Below are positions 1 through 7,559 of a stretch of 64,000 bases of DNA, piece after piece (positions within the stretch are counted from its first letter, which is position 1; every line of letters begins with the position of its first letter). The notes beneath the pieces are model-generated. The model had not been told where the DNA came from. It worked only from the letters and a program-made list of their open reading frames with translations, and did not search any database. The position numbers and the translations under genes were made by a program. Source of the DNA: Candidatus Manganitrophaceae bacterium (GTDB lineage Bacteria; Nitrospirota; Nitrospiria; SBBL01; Manganitrophaceae); NCBI GenBank assembly GCA_016200325.1, contig JACQEZ010000020.1:248001-312000 (forward strand), written 5' to 3'.

Positions 1-302
1 GTTTGTCTCAGGCTTCTGTTTTTGGATCCGGGTCTATCTTGACTCCTTGACCGTCGATTGACGGTCAAGGCCCCTTCATGGCCGATGACGACGAAGCTGT
101 CGTTGCCGATGTATTGCACCGCCACGGCCTCGTTCTGTTCCCTGCGGATGAATCCAGCGGTTCCGATCGTGGTTGCCGTCGGTAGGAAGGGCGTGTCGAG
201 CCCGATCGATTTTTAAATCGATCCTGTCCGGGGAAAAATATTTTCTTGACACGATTCCAAAGAACAATATAGAGTTAGGTCTCCTAATAGTAAGGAGTCC
301 TA
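1..302. other. Non-coding left edge with hairpin and possible gene remnant
   Basis: No intact gene is visible. A perfect 10-bp stem with a 6-nt loop lies at 45-70 (CCTTGACCGT/ACGGTCAAGG), without a T-run. A 9-bp inverted repeat (GATCGATTT/AAATCGATC) lies at 204-223. On the minus strand, about 70-200 reads as a protein-like stretch (for example AVAVQYIGNDSFVVIGHEG) but a stop lies just upstream and there is no start codon, so it could be a decayed gene fragment. The marR promoter and operator occupy 246-303. Confidence 0.4.
246..273 (+). promoter_or_regulatory. Sigma-70-type promoter of marR-nirK
   Basis: TTGACA at 246-251, a 16-bp spacer, and TATAGA at 268-273. Transcription would begin about 20 nt before the marR start codon, so the operator at 275-303 would lie across the start site and the ribosome binding site. 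Confidence 0.7.
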
Positions 303-303
303 A
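275..303. promoter_or_regulatory. Inverted-repeat operator overlapping the marR RBS
   Basis: Two 11-base arms, TTAGGTCTCCT (275-285) and AGGAGTCCTAA (293-303), are inverted copies with one mismatch. Each arm is itself near-palindromic. The right arm contains the AAGGAG ribosome binding site (292-297) and ends at the A of the marR ATG. Size, symmetry and place just downstream of the -10 are those of a MarR-family operator, so autorepression is likely. This is inference from position. Confidence 0.6.
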
Positions 304-938
304 TGAAAAGCACCCGTCCTCCTAAAGACCCGTTCGATGATGATCTTCCCCTCGATCAAAAGATCCTCATCGGCCTGGAGCAGGTCGGTCAGGCGATTGC
401 CCTTCTCTTTGAGACCGAAAGCCGGAAGGAGAACCTCAGCGCGCTGCAAATGAGAATTGTTCTCTCGCTCCTCGAGCCGCACCATCCCGATACGGTCGGA
501 ACGCTCTCTCGCGAGATGGGGGTGACGGCGCCGACGGTGAGCGACGCCACCCGCACCCTTGAGAAAAAAGCCTATCTGAATAAAAAGCGAAGCGAAGGGG
601 ACAGCCGGGTTGTCCAGCTCTCTTTGACATCGGAGGGGAAACGGTTGGCGCGCGGCTTAAACGGGAAACGGGCGCGGCTCCTGGAGGTGATCGCCGGGCT
701 TTCGGGCGACGAGAAGTCGACCCTCCTCTCCGTGCTGATCAAGCTGACCCGGGGGCTGCAGGACCACGGCTTGATCTCCGTCTCCCGGATGTGCGTCAGC
801 TGTGAGTTCTTCAAGCCGAACGCTTATCCCGGCTCGGAAAAGCCGCATCACTGCGGTTTCGTCGACGCCCCCTTTGGGGAGCCGGAGTTGCGCCTCGACT
901 GTCCGGAGCATATTCCAGCAGAAGCATCGTCGAAATAG
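303..938 (+). CDS. MarR-family regulator with C-terminal four-Cys extension
   Basis: A 211-residue transcription factor. Residues about 20-155 form a MarR winged helix-turn-helix: the recognition segment lies near residues 62-90 (TVGTLSREMGVTAPTVSDAT) and the wing near 95-108. Residues 164-200 are extra for the family and carry C164-x2-C167, C184 and C200, a spacing suited to binding a metal or iron-sulfur cluster. AAGGAG lies 5 nt before the ATG. nirK starts 31 nt downstream, so the two are probably cotranscribed. The Cys region may sense redox state, NO or a metal; the ligand cannot be read from sequence. Confidence 0.85.
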   Translation: MKSTRPPKDPFDDDLPLDQKILIGLEQVGQAIALLFETESRKENLSALQMRIVLSLLEPHHPDTVGTLSREMGVTAPTVSDATRTLEKKAYLNKKRSEGDSRVVQLSLTSEGKRLARGLNGKRARLLEVIAGLSGDEKSTLLSVLIKLTRGLQDHGLISVSRMCVSCEFFKPNAYPGSEKPHHCGFVDAPFGEPELRLDCPEHIPAEASSK

Positions 939-969
939 TAAAGCATCCCACTTTCAACCAGGAGAACGA

Positions 970-1848
970 ATGTCAAAAAAATATTTTCAAATCGGTTTTG
1001 GTTTGATCCCGCTCTTTTTCTTTTTCCTCGTTTTATTGGCCGTTCCGCTGCCGGTCCTGGCCGAGACGGTAAAGATCCACCTGGTTGCAATTGAAAAGGA
1101 GGTGAAGGTCGCGGACGATCAGACTTACGCGGCCTGGACCTTCAACGGGACGATCCCCGGACCGGTCCTTCGGGTGAAAGAGGGAGACACGGTCGAGTTC
1201 ACGCTGGAAAACAAGGGGACGATGCCTCACTCGATGGACTTTCACGCGGCGCAGACGGCGCCCGATCGAAATTATGTCGTTGTCGCCCCCGGCAAGTCGC
1301 TGACCTATACTTGGAAGGCGCAATATCCCGGCGTCTTTTATTATCACTGCGGCGCCCCGCCGATGGTTCAGCATATCGCCAACGGCATGTATGGCGCGCT
1401 GATCGTCGAGCCGAAAAACCCCCTTCCCAAAGCCCGCGAATATGTCTTGGTTCAGGGGGAGCTTTATGCTTCTTCGACCGACGTCGCCGCGATGATGGCC
1501 AAGACGCCTAAAAATCTAATGTTCAACGGCGCCGTTAATAAACATGTCGCCGAGCCGCTTCAGGCGCGTCCCGGAGAGCTGGTCCGGATCCATGTCGTGA
1601 ATGCCGGTCCGGGTCTCTTCTCCGCCTTTCATGTCATCGGCGGCATCTTCGATAAAGTTTATGAGAGCGGGAACCCCGCCAATGTGCTCCGCGGCATCCA
1701 GACCTGGACGATCCCACCCGGCGGCGGCGCGACATTTGACATTACTTTCCCGGAAGCCGGGACCTATCCCTTCGTCACCCACTCCATTCCCGACGCGCTT
1801 CATGGCGGCCTGGGGCTGATCCGGGTGAGCGAAGAGGTCAAACCTTAA
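970..1848 (+). CDS. nirK: NirK-like copper nitrite reductase / two-domain multicopper oxidase
   Basis: A 292-residue precursor with a signal peptide ending near PVLA-E (residue 31), so it acts in the periplasm. Two cupredoxin domains follow. Type 1 copper ligands fit H87, C127, H135 and M140; type 2 ligands fit H92, H126 and H271. The catalytic Asp of NirK is present as D90 in PHSMDFH. The second catalytic His of classical NirK (in IGGHGD) is replaced by I226 in VIGGIFD, so this is a divergent clade. The start at 970 is chosen over in-frame codons inside marR because of AGGAGAACGA and the signal peptide. Expected reaction is nitrite to NO, but another copper oxidase role is possible. Confidence 0.8.
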   Translation: MSKKYFQIGFGLIPLFFFFLVLLAVPLPVLAETVKIHLVAIEKEVKVADDQTYAAWTFNGTIPGPVLRVKEGDTVEFTLENKGTMPHSMDFHAAQTAPDRNYVVVAPGKSLTYTWKAQYPGVFYYHCGAPPMVQHIANGMYGALIVEPKNPLPKAREYVLVQGELYASSTDVAAMMAKTPKNLMFNGAVNKHVAEPLQARPGELVRIHVVNAGPGLFSAFHVIGGIFDKVYESGNPANVLRGIQTWTIPPGGGATFDITFPEAGTYPFVTHSIPDALHGGLGLIRVSEEVKP

Positions 1849-2043
1849 CGGACTCCGATAGGCGCGCTCCGGCCGGAAGGGAGAAAAGCGTCGGTTGATA
1901 AAATTGATTTAGAGGGAGGAGGTCTGATGGGAGATCCGGAGAAGGTTTCTATTTTATGGATCGAAAGCCGGCCCGATTCTCTCCTTTCTCCGATTTTGTT
2001 TTCCGGGAGGAGGGAAGATCTCGCCGGCGCGTCGTGGGTCTTT

Positions 2044-2841
2044 TTAAAAGAACCCCACCAGCTTCATCCCAACCAAAATCAAAAAAATCCCGAAGGCCCG
2101 GCTGAGGAGCGCCGGTGGAAGCCGATGCGTTAGAGAAGCGCCGAGCGGCGCCGTCAGCGTGCTGGTGATCGCAATCAGGATGGCCGCCTTTGGTGAGACG
2201 AATCCCCACGCGTCGGCCGGAAGGGCCGGGTTTCCCCATCCTTGATAGATAAAGCCGAGCGTTCCGAAGAACGCGATGACGACCCCTTGGGCGCTCGCCG
2301 TCCCGATCGCCACTTTGATCGGACGGCCGAGCAGATAGACGAGCAGGGGAACGGTGAGGGTTCCGCCGCCGATACCAAAGAGGGAGGAGACGGTCCCAAT
2401 CATGAGCCCGCCAAGCGTATAAGCCGGAACGGGGGAGGTCGGCTTGCCGCCGGGTCGCGGTGTTGTGACGATCAGCATCCGTGCGGCAATCACAAATTCG
2501 AAAATTCCGAACAGCCGCCGCAGAATAATCCCCGGGAGCAGCCCCGCCAGCAGCGCTCCGATCTGCGCGCCGATCACGATAAAGAGCGACATCCCACGGA
2601 CCGCTCCCCAATCGACATTGCCATTCTTGTGATGGGTCCAGGCGCTGGCTGAGCCGGTGAAGAGGATGGCGGCGAGGCTCGTTCCGATCGCCAGTTGAGT
2701 GGAGACCTCCGGCGAGACGCCGTGGGTCTGAAAATAGAAGATCAGCGCCGGAACGAGGACCACGCCGCCGCCGATCCCGAGCAGGCCGGCCATCACCCCG
2801 CCGACGGCGCCGAATGCGGCAAGCAGCAGCGCGCCGGTCAT
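2044..2841 (-). CDS. TSUP/TauE-SafE family anion exporter
   Basis: A 265-residue, very hydrophobic inner-membrane protein with an internal repeat: GLLGIGGG appears near residue 20 and SLFGIGGG near residue 140, the duplicated motif of the sulfite exporter TauE/SafE (TSUP) family. About eight membrane segments are expected. Family members move sulfite, sulfoacetate or similar organosulfur anions; the substrate here is unknown. Its ATG overlaps the stop codon of the upstream FGE-like gene (ATGA, 2838-2841), so the two are translationally coupled. Confidence 0.85.
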   Translation of the reverse strand: MTGALLLAAFGAVGGVMAGLLGIGGGVVLVPALIFYFQTHGVSPEVSTQLAIGTSLAAILFTGSASAWTHHKNGNVDWGAVRGMSLFIVIGAQIGALLAGLLPGIILRRLFGIFEFVIAARMLIVTTPRPGGKPTSPVPAYTLGGLMIGTVSSLFGIGGGTLTVPLLVYLLGRPIKVAIGTASAQGVVIAFFGTLGFIYQGWGNPALPADAWGFVSPKAAILIAITSTLTAPLGASLTHRLPPALLSRAFGIFLILVGMKLVGFF

Positions 2842-3605
2842 TTCCCCTTCGCGTCCTTCTCGGCGGAGCGGGCGCAGCGGAAACCGTTGTCGGGGCCGGA
2901 GGCATCGGGACGGTTGTAATTTCGGAAGGTGACCTGGGCGAACATCTCGTCGGCATAGTGGCGGTTCACATTAAAAGAGCCGCCGCGGACGACTTTTTGT
3001 AAGAGGCCGTAATCGGGCGAAGGGTGTTTGTTGCCGGGGTAGGGTTGATACCAGCTGTCGGTCCACTCGGAGACGTTTCCCGACATGTCCATCACGCCAT
3101 AGGGGCTTTTGTCGGTCGGGACGGTGCCGACCGGCATCGGCGAGGCGCCGACGTTTGTCTTCTTCGGATCGAATCCGCTTCCCCAGGGATAGGCCCGGCC
3201 GTCGGGGCCGCGCGCCGCCTTCTCCCACTCCGCCTCGGTCGGCAGCCGCTTGCCGACCGCCTGGCAATAGTTGTCGGCCTGGAACCAGGTGACATCGGTG
3301 ACAGGGAACGTATCGGTCCGTCCCGGTATCTTCAATTTCGGATCAACCTTCTGATAATCGCCATAGGTGACCTCGGTTCGGTCGATGTAGAAAGCGGGGA
3401 GGGTCACCTGGTGTTTTGGTTTGGCGTCGTCTTGGCCCCAGGGGGTGTCGGGGGGGAGCTGGTCGATTCCCATCGAGAAGGGGCCGGCCGGGATGAGAAC
3501 CATCCCCAACGGCTCGTCGGACCGGGCGGAAAAGACGGGGCCGCAATCAACGATAAAGGCAATTGAAAGGAGAATCGGGAGCAGAACTTGCCAGGCGGTT
3601 TTCAT
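2838..3605 (-). CDS. Exported FGE-sulfatase-fold protein (NirV-like)
   Basis: A 255-residue protein with a Sec signal peptide, so probably periplasmic. It has the whole formylglycine-generating-enzyme fold: VLIPAGPFSMG near the start, [46 protein letters not shown] and the terminal GFRCARS. The two copper-binding Cys residues of true FGE after GGSW are missing (here GGSFNVNRHY), so oxidation of sulfatase Cys is unlikely. FGE-fold proteins named NirV are known beside nirK, and nirK lies nearby. The start at 3605 is chosen because it begins the signal peptide; an upstream in-frame start would add 18 charged residues. Confidence 0.8.
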   Translation of the reverse strand: MKTAWQVLLPILLSIAFIVDCGPVFSARSDEPLGMVLIPAGPFSMGIDQLPPDTPWGQDDAKPKHQVTLPAFYIDRTEVTYGDYQKVDPKLKIPGRTDTFPVTDVTWFQADNYCQAVGKRLPTEAEWEKAARGPDGRAYPWGSGFDPKKTNVGASPMPVGTVPTDKSPYGVMDMSGNVSEWTDSWYQPYPGNKHPSPDYGLLQKVVRGGSFNVNRHYADEMFAQVTFRNYNRPDASGPDNGFRCARSAEKDAKGK

Positions 3606-3685
3606 CCGGCGATTGTAAGGGGGACCACAGAGGGTGTCAAGTCCGGGTTTCGTCGGCAATCAAAAGGCAATGGAAGGAGACCAAC

Positions 3686-3714
3686 TTTACATCGTCGGAA
3701 GGAGGCCGTATAAT
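3686..3714 (+). promoter_or_regulatory. Promoter of the VOC gene at 3739
   Basis: TTTACA at 3686-3691, a 17-bp spacer, and a perfect TATAAT at 3709-3714. It lies in the divergent spacer between the FGE-like gene and the VOC gene and gives a leader of roughly 18 nt. Confidence 0.75.
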
Positions 3715-3738
3715 CGAAACACAACCTGGAGAATCAGG

Positions 3739-4353
3739 ATGGATCAAAAAACTCTCCCAAAGTATGAGGACCCGGTCGTCCGGGAATTGATCGAAACTTT
3801 TTTTCAAGAGAATGAAGCGGCCCGGATGTATGCCGAGGCCTGTCGGCAGGAAGGGTGGCCGCTGTTCATCGACCACATTACGATCCGCTGCGAGAACATC
3901 GATCGGCGGGCGGAGCCGTTTCTAAAAACCGGATATCGCTTTGAGGGGGAGACGGTCGAGTATCCCGATCAGGGGTGGTGGGCCAAGGTCTATCGGCGGG
4001 AAGGCTATCCGGCCCTCTTCGTCGATCAGGCCTATGACGATGCGCGGGGGAAGAAGAGCATCATCCCGCAATGGGTCGCCCGGTTCGGCGATCAGCTGCT
4101 CCACCATGTCGCCGTCCGGGTCGCCGACATTGACCAAGTGGTTGCGACGCTTCAGAAGCGGGGGGTCGAGTTCTCCGGGTCGGTCGTCGGCAACAAGGGG
4201 ACCCGTCTTCGGCAGATCTTCACCGCCTCGGAGGTCCGGAACGGCGAGGCATTCTCCGTTCTGGAGCTGACGGAGCGAAACGGCTATGAAGGGTTCTACC
4301 CCGACCAGGCCGACAGCTTGATGCAATCGTCGGTGAAAACACGATCCAAGTAG
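3739..4353 (+). CDS. VOC-superfamily protein, dioxygenase-like metal triad
   Basis: A 204-residue cytosolic protein with two glyoxalase/dioxygenase (VOC) modules. Likely metal ligands are H46 (FIDHITIRC), H122 or H123 (LLHHVAVRV) and E176 (VLELTER), the His-His-Glu set of VOC enzymes such as 4-hydroxyphenylpyruvate dioxygenase. It is much shorter than that enzyme (about 350 residues), so the substrate is open. The ATG at 3739 follows GGAGAATCAGG; an upstream in-frame start would lie before the promoter. The second VOC gene follows after 35 nt. Confidence 0.7.
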   Translation: MDQKTLPKYEDPVVRELIETFFQENEAARMYAEACRQEGWPLFIDHITIRCENIDRRAEPFLKTGYRFEGETVEYPDQGWWAKVYRREGYPALFVDQAYDDARGKKSIIPQWVARFGDQLLHHVAVRVADIDQVVATLQKRGVEFSGSVVGNKGTRLRQIFTASEVRNGEAFSVLELTERNGYEGFYPDQADSLMQSSVKTRSK

Positions 4354-4388
4354 CTGGCGCGCCCACGCGGACGGGCAGGAGGTGACTC

Positions 4389-4769
4389 ATGATTAAACGG
4401 TTGCTGCATACCCGACTGCGCGTTTCCGATTTAGATGAGACGATTCGCTTTTTTACAGAGATTCTGGGGCTCAAAATCGCCGAGCGCCATGAATCGCCGC
4501 GCGGCTCCAAGCTCGCTTTTCTCGTCATCCCGGGGGGCCTGGAGGAGATCGAGCTCTGCGAGTTCAAGCAGAGCGGACCGGTGCAGGTGCAAGAGGATCT
4601 GGTTCATCTCGCTTTCGAGGTCGACAACCTCGATATGATGCTCGTCTATCTCCAATCAAAAGGGGTTCCCGTCACGGAGGGACCGGTCGTCTCGTCGAGC
4701 GGAAGCCGGTTTGCCTTCATCGAAGCCCCCGATCGATATGAGATCGAACTGATCGAGCGGCCGCGCTGA
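4389..4769 (+). CDS. Glyoxalase I-like VOC protein
   Basis: A 126-residue single-domain VOC protein, close to the usual length of bacterial lactoylglutathione lyase. Metal-site candidates are H7 (LLHTRLRV), E55, H73 (LVHLAFEV) and E120 (RYEIELIERP), matching the H/E/H/E pattern of glyoxalase I. Family function is detoxification of methylglyoxal as its glutathione hemithioacetal. AGGAGGT stands 6 nt before the ATG. Glutathione genes are not in view, so a related lyase or isomerase such as methylmalonyl-CoA epimerase is an alternative. Confidence 0.75.
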   Translation: MIKRLLHTRLRVSDLDETIRFFTEILGLKIAERHESPRGSKLAFLVIPGGLEEIELCEFKQSGPVQVQEDLVHLAFEVDNLDMMLVYLQSKGVPVTEGPVVSSSGSRFAFIEAPDRYEIELIERPR

Positions 4770-4779
4770 TTCAATTTTG

Positions 4780-4840
4780 GAATGCGGATTTCGGAATGAA
4801 AATAGAAAGTATTTTCGGACTTCACTCCGCACTCCGAAAT
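4780..4840. terminator. Hairpin between convergent genes, with 13-mer repeat
   Basis: ATTTCGGAATG (4788-4798) pairs with CACTCCGAAAT (4830-4840) with one mismatch. Inside it GAAAATA (4798-4804) pairs with TATTTTC (4810-4816). It sits between two converging genes and may end transcription from both. The 13-mer GAATGCGGATTTC (4780-4792) recurs twice at 22883-22909. Confidence 0.4.
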
Positions 4841-4844
4841 TAAG

Positions 4845-5585
4845 TTATTCCACCTTCAAAACCAGCTCCGTCGGAAGGAGCGTCAGGAGGATCCCTGCCG
4901 CTTCATCGAGGTAGGCCTTGTCTTTGGATTCCAGCGTCAAGATGACTTTATAGTCGGGATGATGAAGGATCGGATACGATCCGAGGAGCAGTGCCGGGTA
5001 GCGGCGGAGCGTTTCGTTCAACCGGTCTGCGAAGAGCGATTCCTCTTCGATGAGAAAAATCCGGCGGAGGTAAAACGGCGTCTCGCGAAAACGCTCTTTG
5101 ATCGCCTCGAATTTTTTGACCAAAAGATCGGGAATACCGGGGAAGATATAGATGTTCTCGAAGCGAAGCACCGGGACGCGAAGCGCCTCGGCGTGGAGCA
5201 GTTCAATTCCCTCGGGGACGTCTGCGAGCTTCGATTGGGCCGGGTTGAGCGCGCCGGGGTAGAAGCTTTTGAGCAGCTGGTCGAGAATCGGGTGATGAAT
5301 CAGCGGCCGTCCAACCCCCTTTGCAATCCCTTCCATCGTGACGTCGTCATGGGTCGGGCCGACCCCGCCGCTCGTAAAAATCAGATCGTATTTTTTACGC
5401 GCGGAGGCGATCTCTTCCCCGATGAGGTCGATCTGATCGGGGATGACGGTGATCCGTTGAACGTCGACCCCCAGGAGGCGCAGCTCGCGCGTGAGGTAAG
5501 ATGAATTGATATCCTGCACTTTGCCGGAAAGGATCTCATTTCCAATGACGATAATCGCGGCGTTTTTCCCCTGCTGCTCGACCAT
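4845..5585 (-). CDS. CinA N-terminal/MoaB-like molybdopterin-binding protein
   Basis: About 246 residues. It carries the molybdopterin-binding (MoCF) fold of CinA with the signature TSGGVGPTHDDVT near residue 75 and GNEILSGKVQDINS near residue 16. The C-terminal nicotinamide-nucleotide deamidase domain of full CinA (about 410 residues) is absent, so this is the stand-alone N-domain type. Start: ATG at 5585 has GGA 4 nt upstream; an in-frame TTG at 5597 has no ribosome site. The nearby Mog, MoeA-like and sulfite-oxidase-fold genes suggest a link to molybdenum cofactor, but CinA-N proteins also act on ADP-ribose. Confidence 0.75.
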   Translation of the reverse strand: MVEQQGKNAAIIVIGNEILSGKVQDINSSYLTRELRLLGVDVQRITVIPDQIDLIGEEIASARKKYDLIFTSGGVGPTHDDVTMEGIAKGVGRPLIHHPILDQLLKSFYPGALNPAQSKLADVPEGIELLHAEALRVPVLRFENIYIFPGIPDLLVKKFEAIKERFRETPFYLRRIFLIEEESLFADRLNETLRRYPALLLGSYPILHHPDYKVILTLESKDKAYLDEAAGILLTLLPTELVLKVE

Positions 5586-5664
5586 CTTTCCTTGCAAGCG
5601 TGCGTAGCTGTTATTTAAATTAAACCGACTTAAAGTGAAATCAACCGGAAAAAGGTCCGGGCGC

Positions 5665-6321
5665 TTATTGCGCGTAGCGGTCCTCGGTCCAGGGATCGGC
5701 GGTGTTGGAATAGCCGCGGAGCTCCCAGAAACCGAGCCGGTCTTCTTTCATAAAATGGATCTCCTTGATCCACTTCGCGCTCTTCCAGGCATACCGTTTG
5801 GGGACCACCATCCGGGCCGGGCCGCCATGTTCCTTGGAAAGCGGCTGACCGTTCCACTTGAGGGCGACCAGGACATCGGCATCGTCGCAGACGGAGAGGG
5901 GGAGGTTGGTCGAGTAGCCGTCATAGGATGTGAAGTAGACGAACTTCGCATCAGGATGGGGACGGACGAGGTCGATCAGCTTTCGGAAGAAAAGCCCTTC
6001 CCAGCGGGCGTCGAAGATGCTCCAGGTGGTGACGCAATGGAAGTCGGTGACCGCCGAGTCGGTCGCCAAGGCCGCAAATTGATCAAAGGTCCAGGTGATC
6101 GGTTGTTCGATCTCCCCTTGAATCGAGAGGGTCCAGTCGTCCTCCTCGACCTCCGGGAGGATGCCGAGGTCGAGGACCGGGAATCCTTTGTTGAGTCGTT
6201 GCCCAGGCGGCAGGCGCGGTCGGTCCGATGGTTGAGGCGCCCCGGTCAGGCCGCGGCCGGTCCGGGCCCACGCTTCTTTCTTCTCAATCAGACGATCATC
6301 CGGACGATCATCCCGTTCCAA
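5665..6321 (-). CDS. Cytosolic sulfite-oxidase-fold molybdopterin oxidoreductase
   Basis: A 218-residue protein with the sulfite oxidase/YedY molybdopterin domain. The Mo-ligating Cys is C96 in DFHCVTTWS, and the conserved tail GGPARMVVPKRYAWKSAKW is present. There is no TAT or Sec signal, unlike YedY/MsrP, so it should stay in the cytosol. It begins with TTG at 6321, preceded by a strong AGGAGG 8 nt upstream; no in-frame ATG precedes the conserved core. Mog and other cofactor genes are adjacent. Substrate unknown; sulfite, S-oxides or N-oxides are possible. Confidence 0.8.
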   Translation of the reverse strand: MERDDRPDDRLIEKKEAWARTGRGLTGAPQPSDRPRLPPGQRLNKGFPVLDLGILPEVEEDDWTLSIQGEIEQPITWTFDQFAALATDSAVTDFHCVTTWSIFDARWEGLFFRKLIDLVRPHPDAKFVYFTSYDGYSTNLPLSVCDDADVLVALKWNGQPLSKEHGGPARMVVPKRYAWKSAKWIKEIHFMKEDRLGFWELRGYSNTADPWTEDRYAQ

Positions 6322-6388
6322 AGCGAACTCCTCCTAAAATAAAATCATGCGCGGCAATTCGTGGTTGTCCCGGCGCCCTCCGGACCGA

Positions 6389-6586
6389 TCAACCGAGCTT
6401 TCGCGGCTCGAGCTTGGCGCCGCACTTCTCGCATTGGGTCGCATCATATTTGCTCGTACTGTCACAAGAAGGGCAGATACGGGGCTCGAACCCCGGCGGA
6501 GGACGCCGCAGGGTCGGAATCGCGAGGAGCACCGCCCAGACGGCAACGAGTGAGAACATCGTTGCCCAAAAGAGGGGACCACCCAT
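6389..6586 (-). CDS. Small membrane-anchored zinc-ribbon protein
   Basis: A 65-residue protein. Residues about 4-25 form one membrane helix (FWATMFSLVAVWAVLLAI), followed by a cytosolic zinc ribbon with CPSC and CEKC pairs (residues 38-41 and 52-55). No enzymatic motif is seen. It lies between the molybdopterin oxidoreductase gene and mog on the same strand. Role unknown. Confidence 0.65.
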   Translation of the reverse strand: MGGPLFWATMFSLVAVWAVLLAIPTLRRPPPGFEPRICPSCDSTSKYDATQCEKCGAKLEPRKLG

Positions 6587-6613
6587 ATTCGACCTCTCAG
6601 TAAGGACGTTCGT

Positions 6614-7090
6614 TTATCTTCTCGGATGGACCATGTCGATTAGATGCTGGAGGGTTCCGAGAATGACTTCAAGATTCTCCCGCGCGGGGCCGGCGCTGCC
6701 GGGAAGGTTGATGATCAGGGTGTCCTTTCGGATGGCGGCGGTGGCCCGAGAGATAATCGCCTTCTTGGTTTTTTTCTGAAAGACCTCGGTCCGCATGATG
6801 TCGGCGATCCCCGGCACCTCCCGGTCCATCGCGGCGCGGGTCGCGTCGGGGGTTCGATCTTGTTTGCCGAGGCCGGAGCCGCCGGCGGTGAGGATCACAT
6901 CGGGCTTGATCTGGTCGCTCCACTCGATCAGCTTGTCGCGGACCTTCTCTTCCTCCGCCGTAATAACCTCTTTTACCACCACCTCGCCCCCCCCTTCGGT
7001 GATCATCCGGGCGATTTCATTGGTCACCCGGTCTTCACCGGGGAGGATCCCCCGCTCTTTGATCGACAAAATGCCTGCCGTAAACCCCAT
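6614..7090 (-). CDS. mog: Molybdopterin adenylyltransferase Mog/MoaB
   Basis: A 158-residue MoCF-domain protein of normal length for MogA/MoaB. The MPT-binding loop reads TAGGSGLGKQDRTPDAT near residues 68-84 and NLPGSAGPARENLE near 128-141. Family reaction: MPT plus ATP gives adenylylated MPT, the step before molybdate insertion by MoeA. It is the first gene of a minus-strand group with the zinc-ribbon and oxidoreductase genes; a MoeA-like gene lies divergently. Confidence 0.88.
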   Translation of the reverse strand: MGFTAGILSIKERGILPGEDRVTNEIARMITEGGGEVVVKEVITAEEEKVRDKLIEWSDQIKPDVILTAGGSGLGKQDRTPDATRAAMDREVPGIADIMRTEVFQKKTKKAIISRATAAIRKDTLIINLPGSAGPARENLEVILGTLQHLIDMVHPRR

Positions 7091-7301
7091 GATTCCTCCT
7101 TGTCAACGTTTCTAAATATAAAGGAATCGAACCAAAAAACCAACTGGTTTTTGTTCCGCTCTCCACCGGTTCACTCTGAAGGCCCGCTTTCACCGGCAGG
7201 TCGGTATTACATCGGTCAACTGCGAAAGGAACGTTGCAAAGATCTTGAATCGGCGAGGGGTTCATGTTATGTATGGAGGGCCTTAATTCAAGAGGGATGA
7301 A

Positions 7302-7520
7302 ATGTTACTGTCGGCGCTGATCATGATTGGGATCTCTTTTCTTTTTTTCCTCAGCTATCCCTTGGAGGATTACCATCCCTTTTTCAAATGGATCATTCGA
7401 TTCACCACCCAGGTTCACCTCATCCCGTCGGTCCGAGGAAAGAGATATTGGCCTTTTTTCTACGGCCTGCTGGCGCTGATCTGGGGGCTGGGGGGGCTGA
7501 TCTGGCACTTTTCGTCTTGA
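7302..7520 (+). CDS. Small two-helix membrane protein
   Basis: 72 residues: a helix at about 2-20 (LLSALIMIGISFLFFLSYP), a short basic loop with SVRGKRYW, and a second helix at about 49-70. AGAGGG lies 7 nt before the ATG, and the gene precedes the MoeA-like gene on the same strand by 39 nt. Function unknown; no cofactor motif. Confidence 0.6.
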   Translation: MLLSALIMIGISFLFFLSYPLEDYHPFFKWIIRFTTQVHLIPSVRGKRYWPFFYGLLALIWGLGGLIWHFSS

Positions 7521-7559
7521 CTAACCCATATTCGATCAGAATCGTATGAAGGAGTTGTG

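Noticed and set aside
1927-2133. 68-codon plus-strand frame with a good GGAGGAGG ribosome site
   Set aside because: The second half is antisense to the conserved end of the TSUP gene and the peptide has no recognisable pattern; the Shine-Dalgarno match is probably chance in purine-rich DNA.
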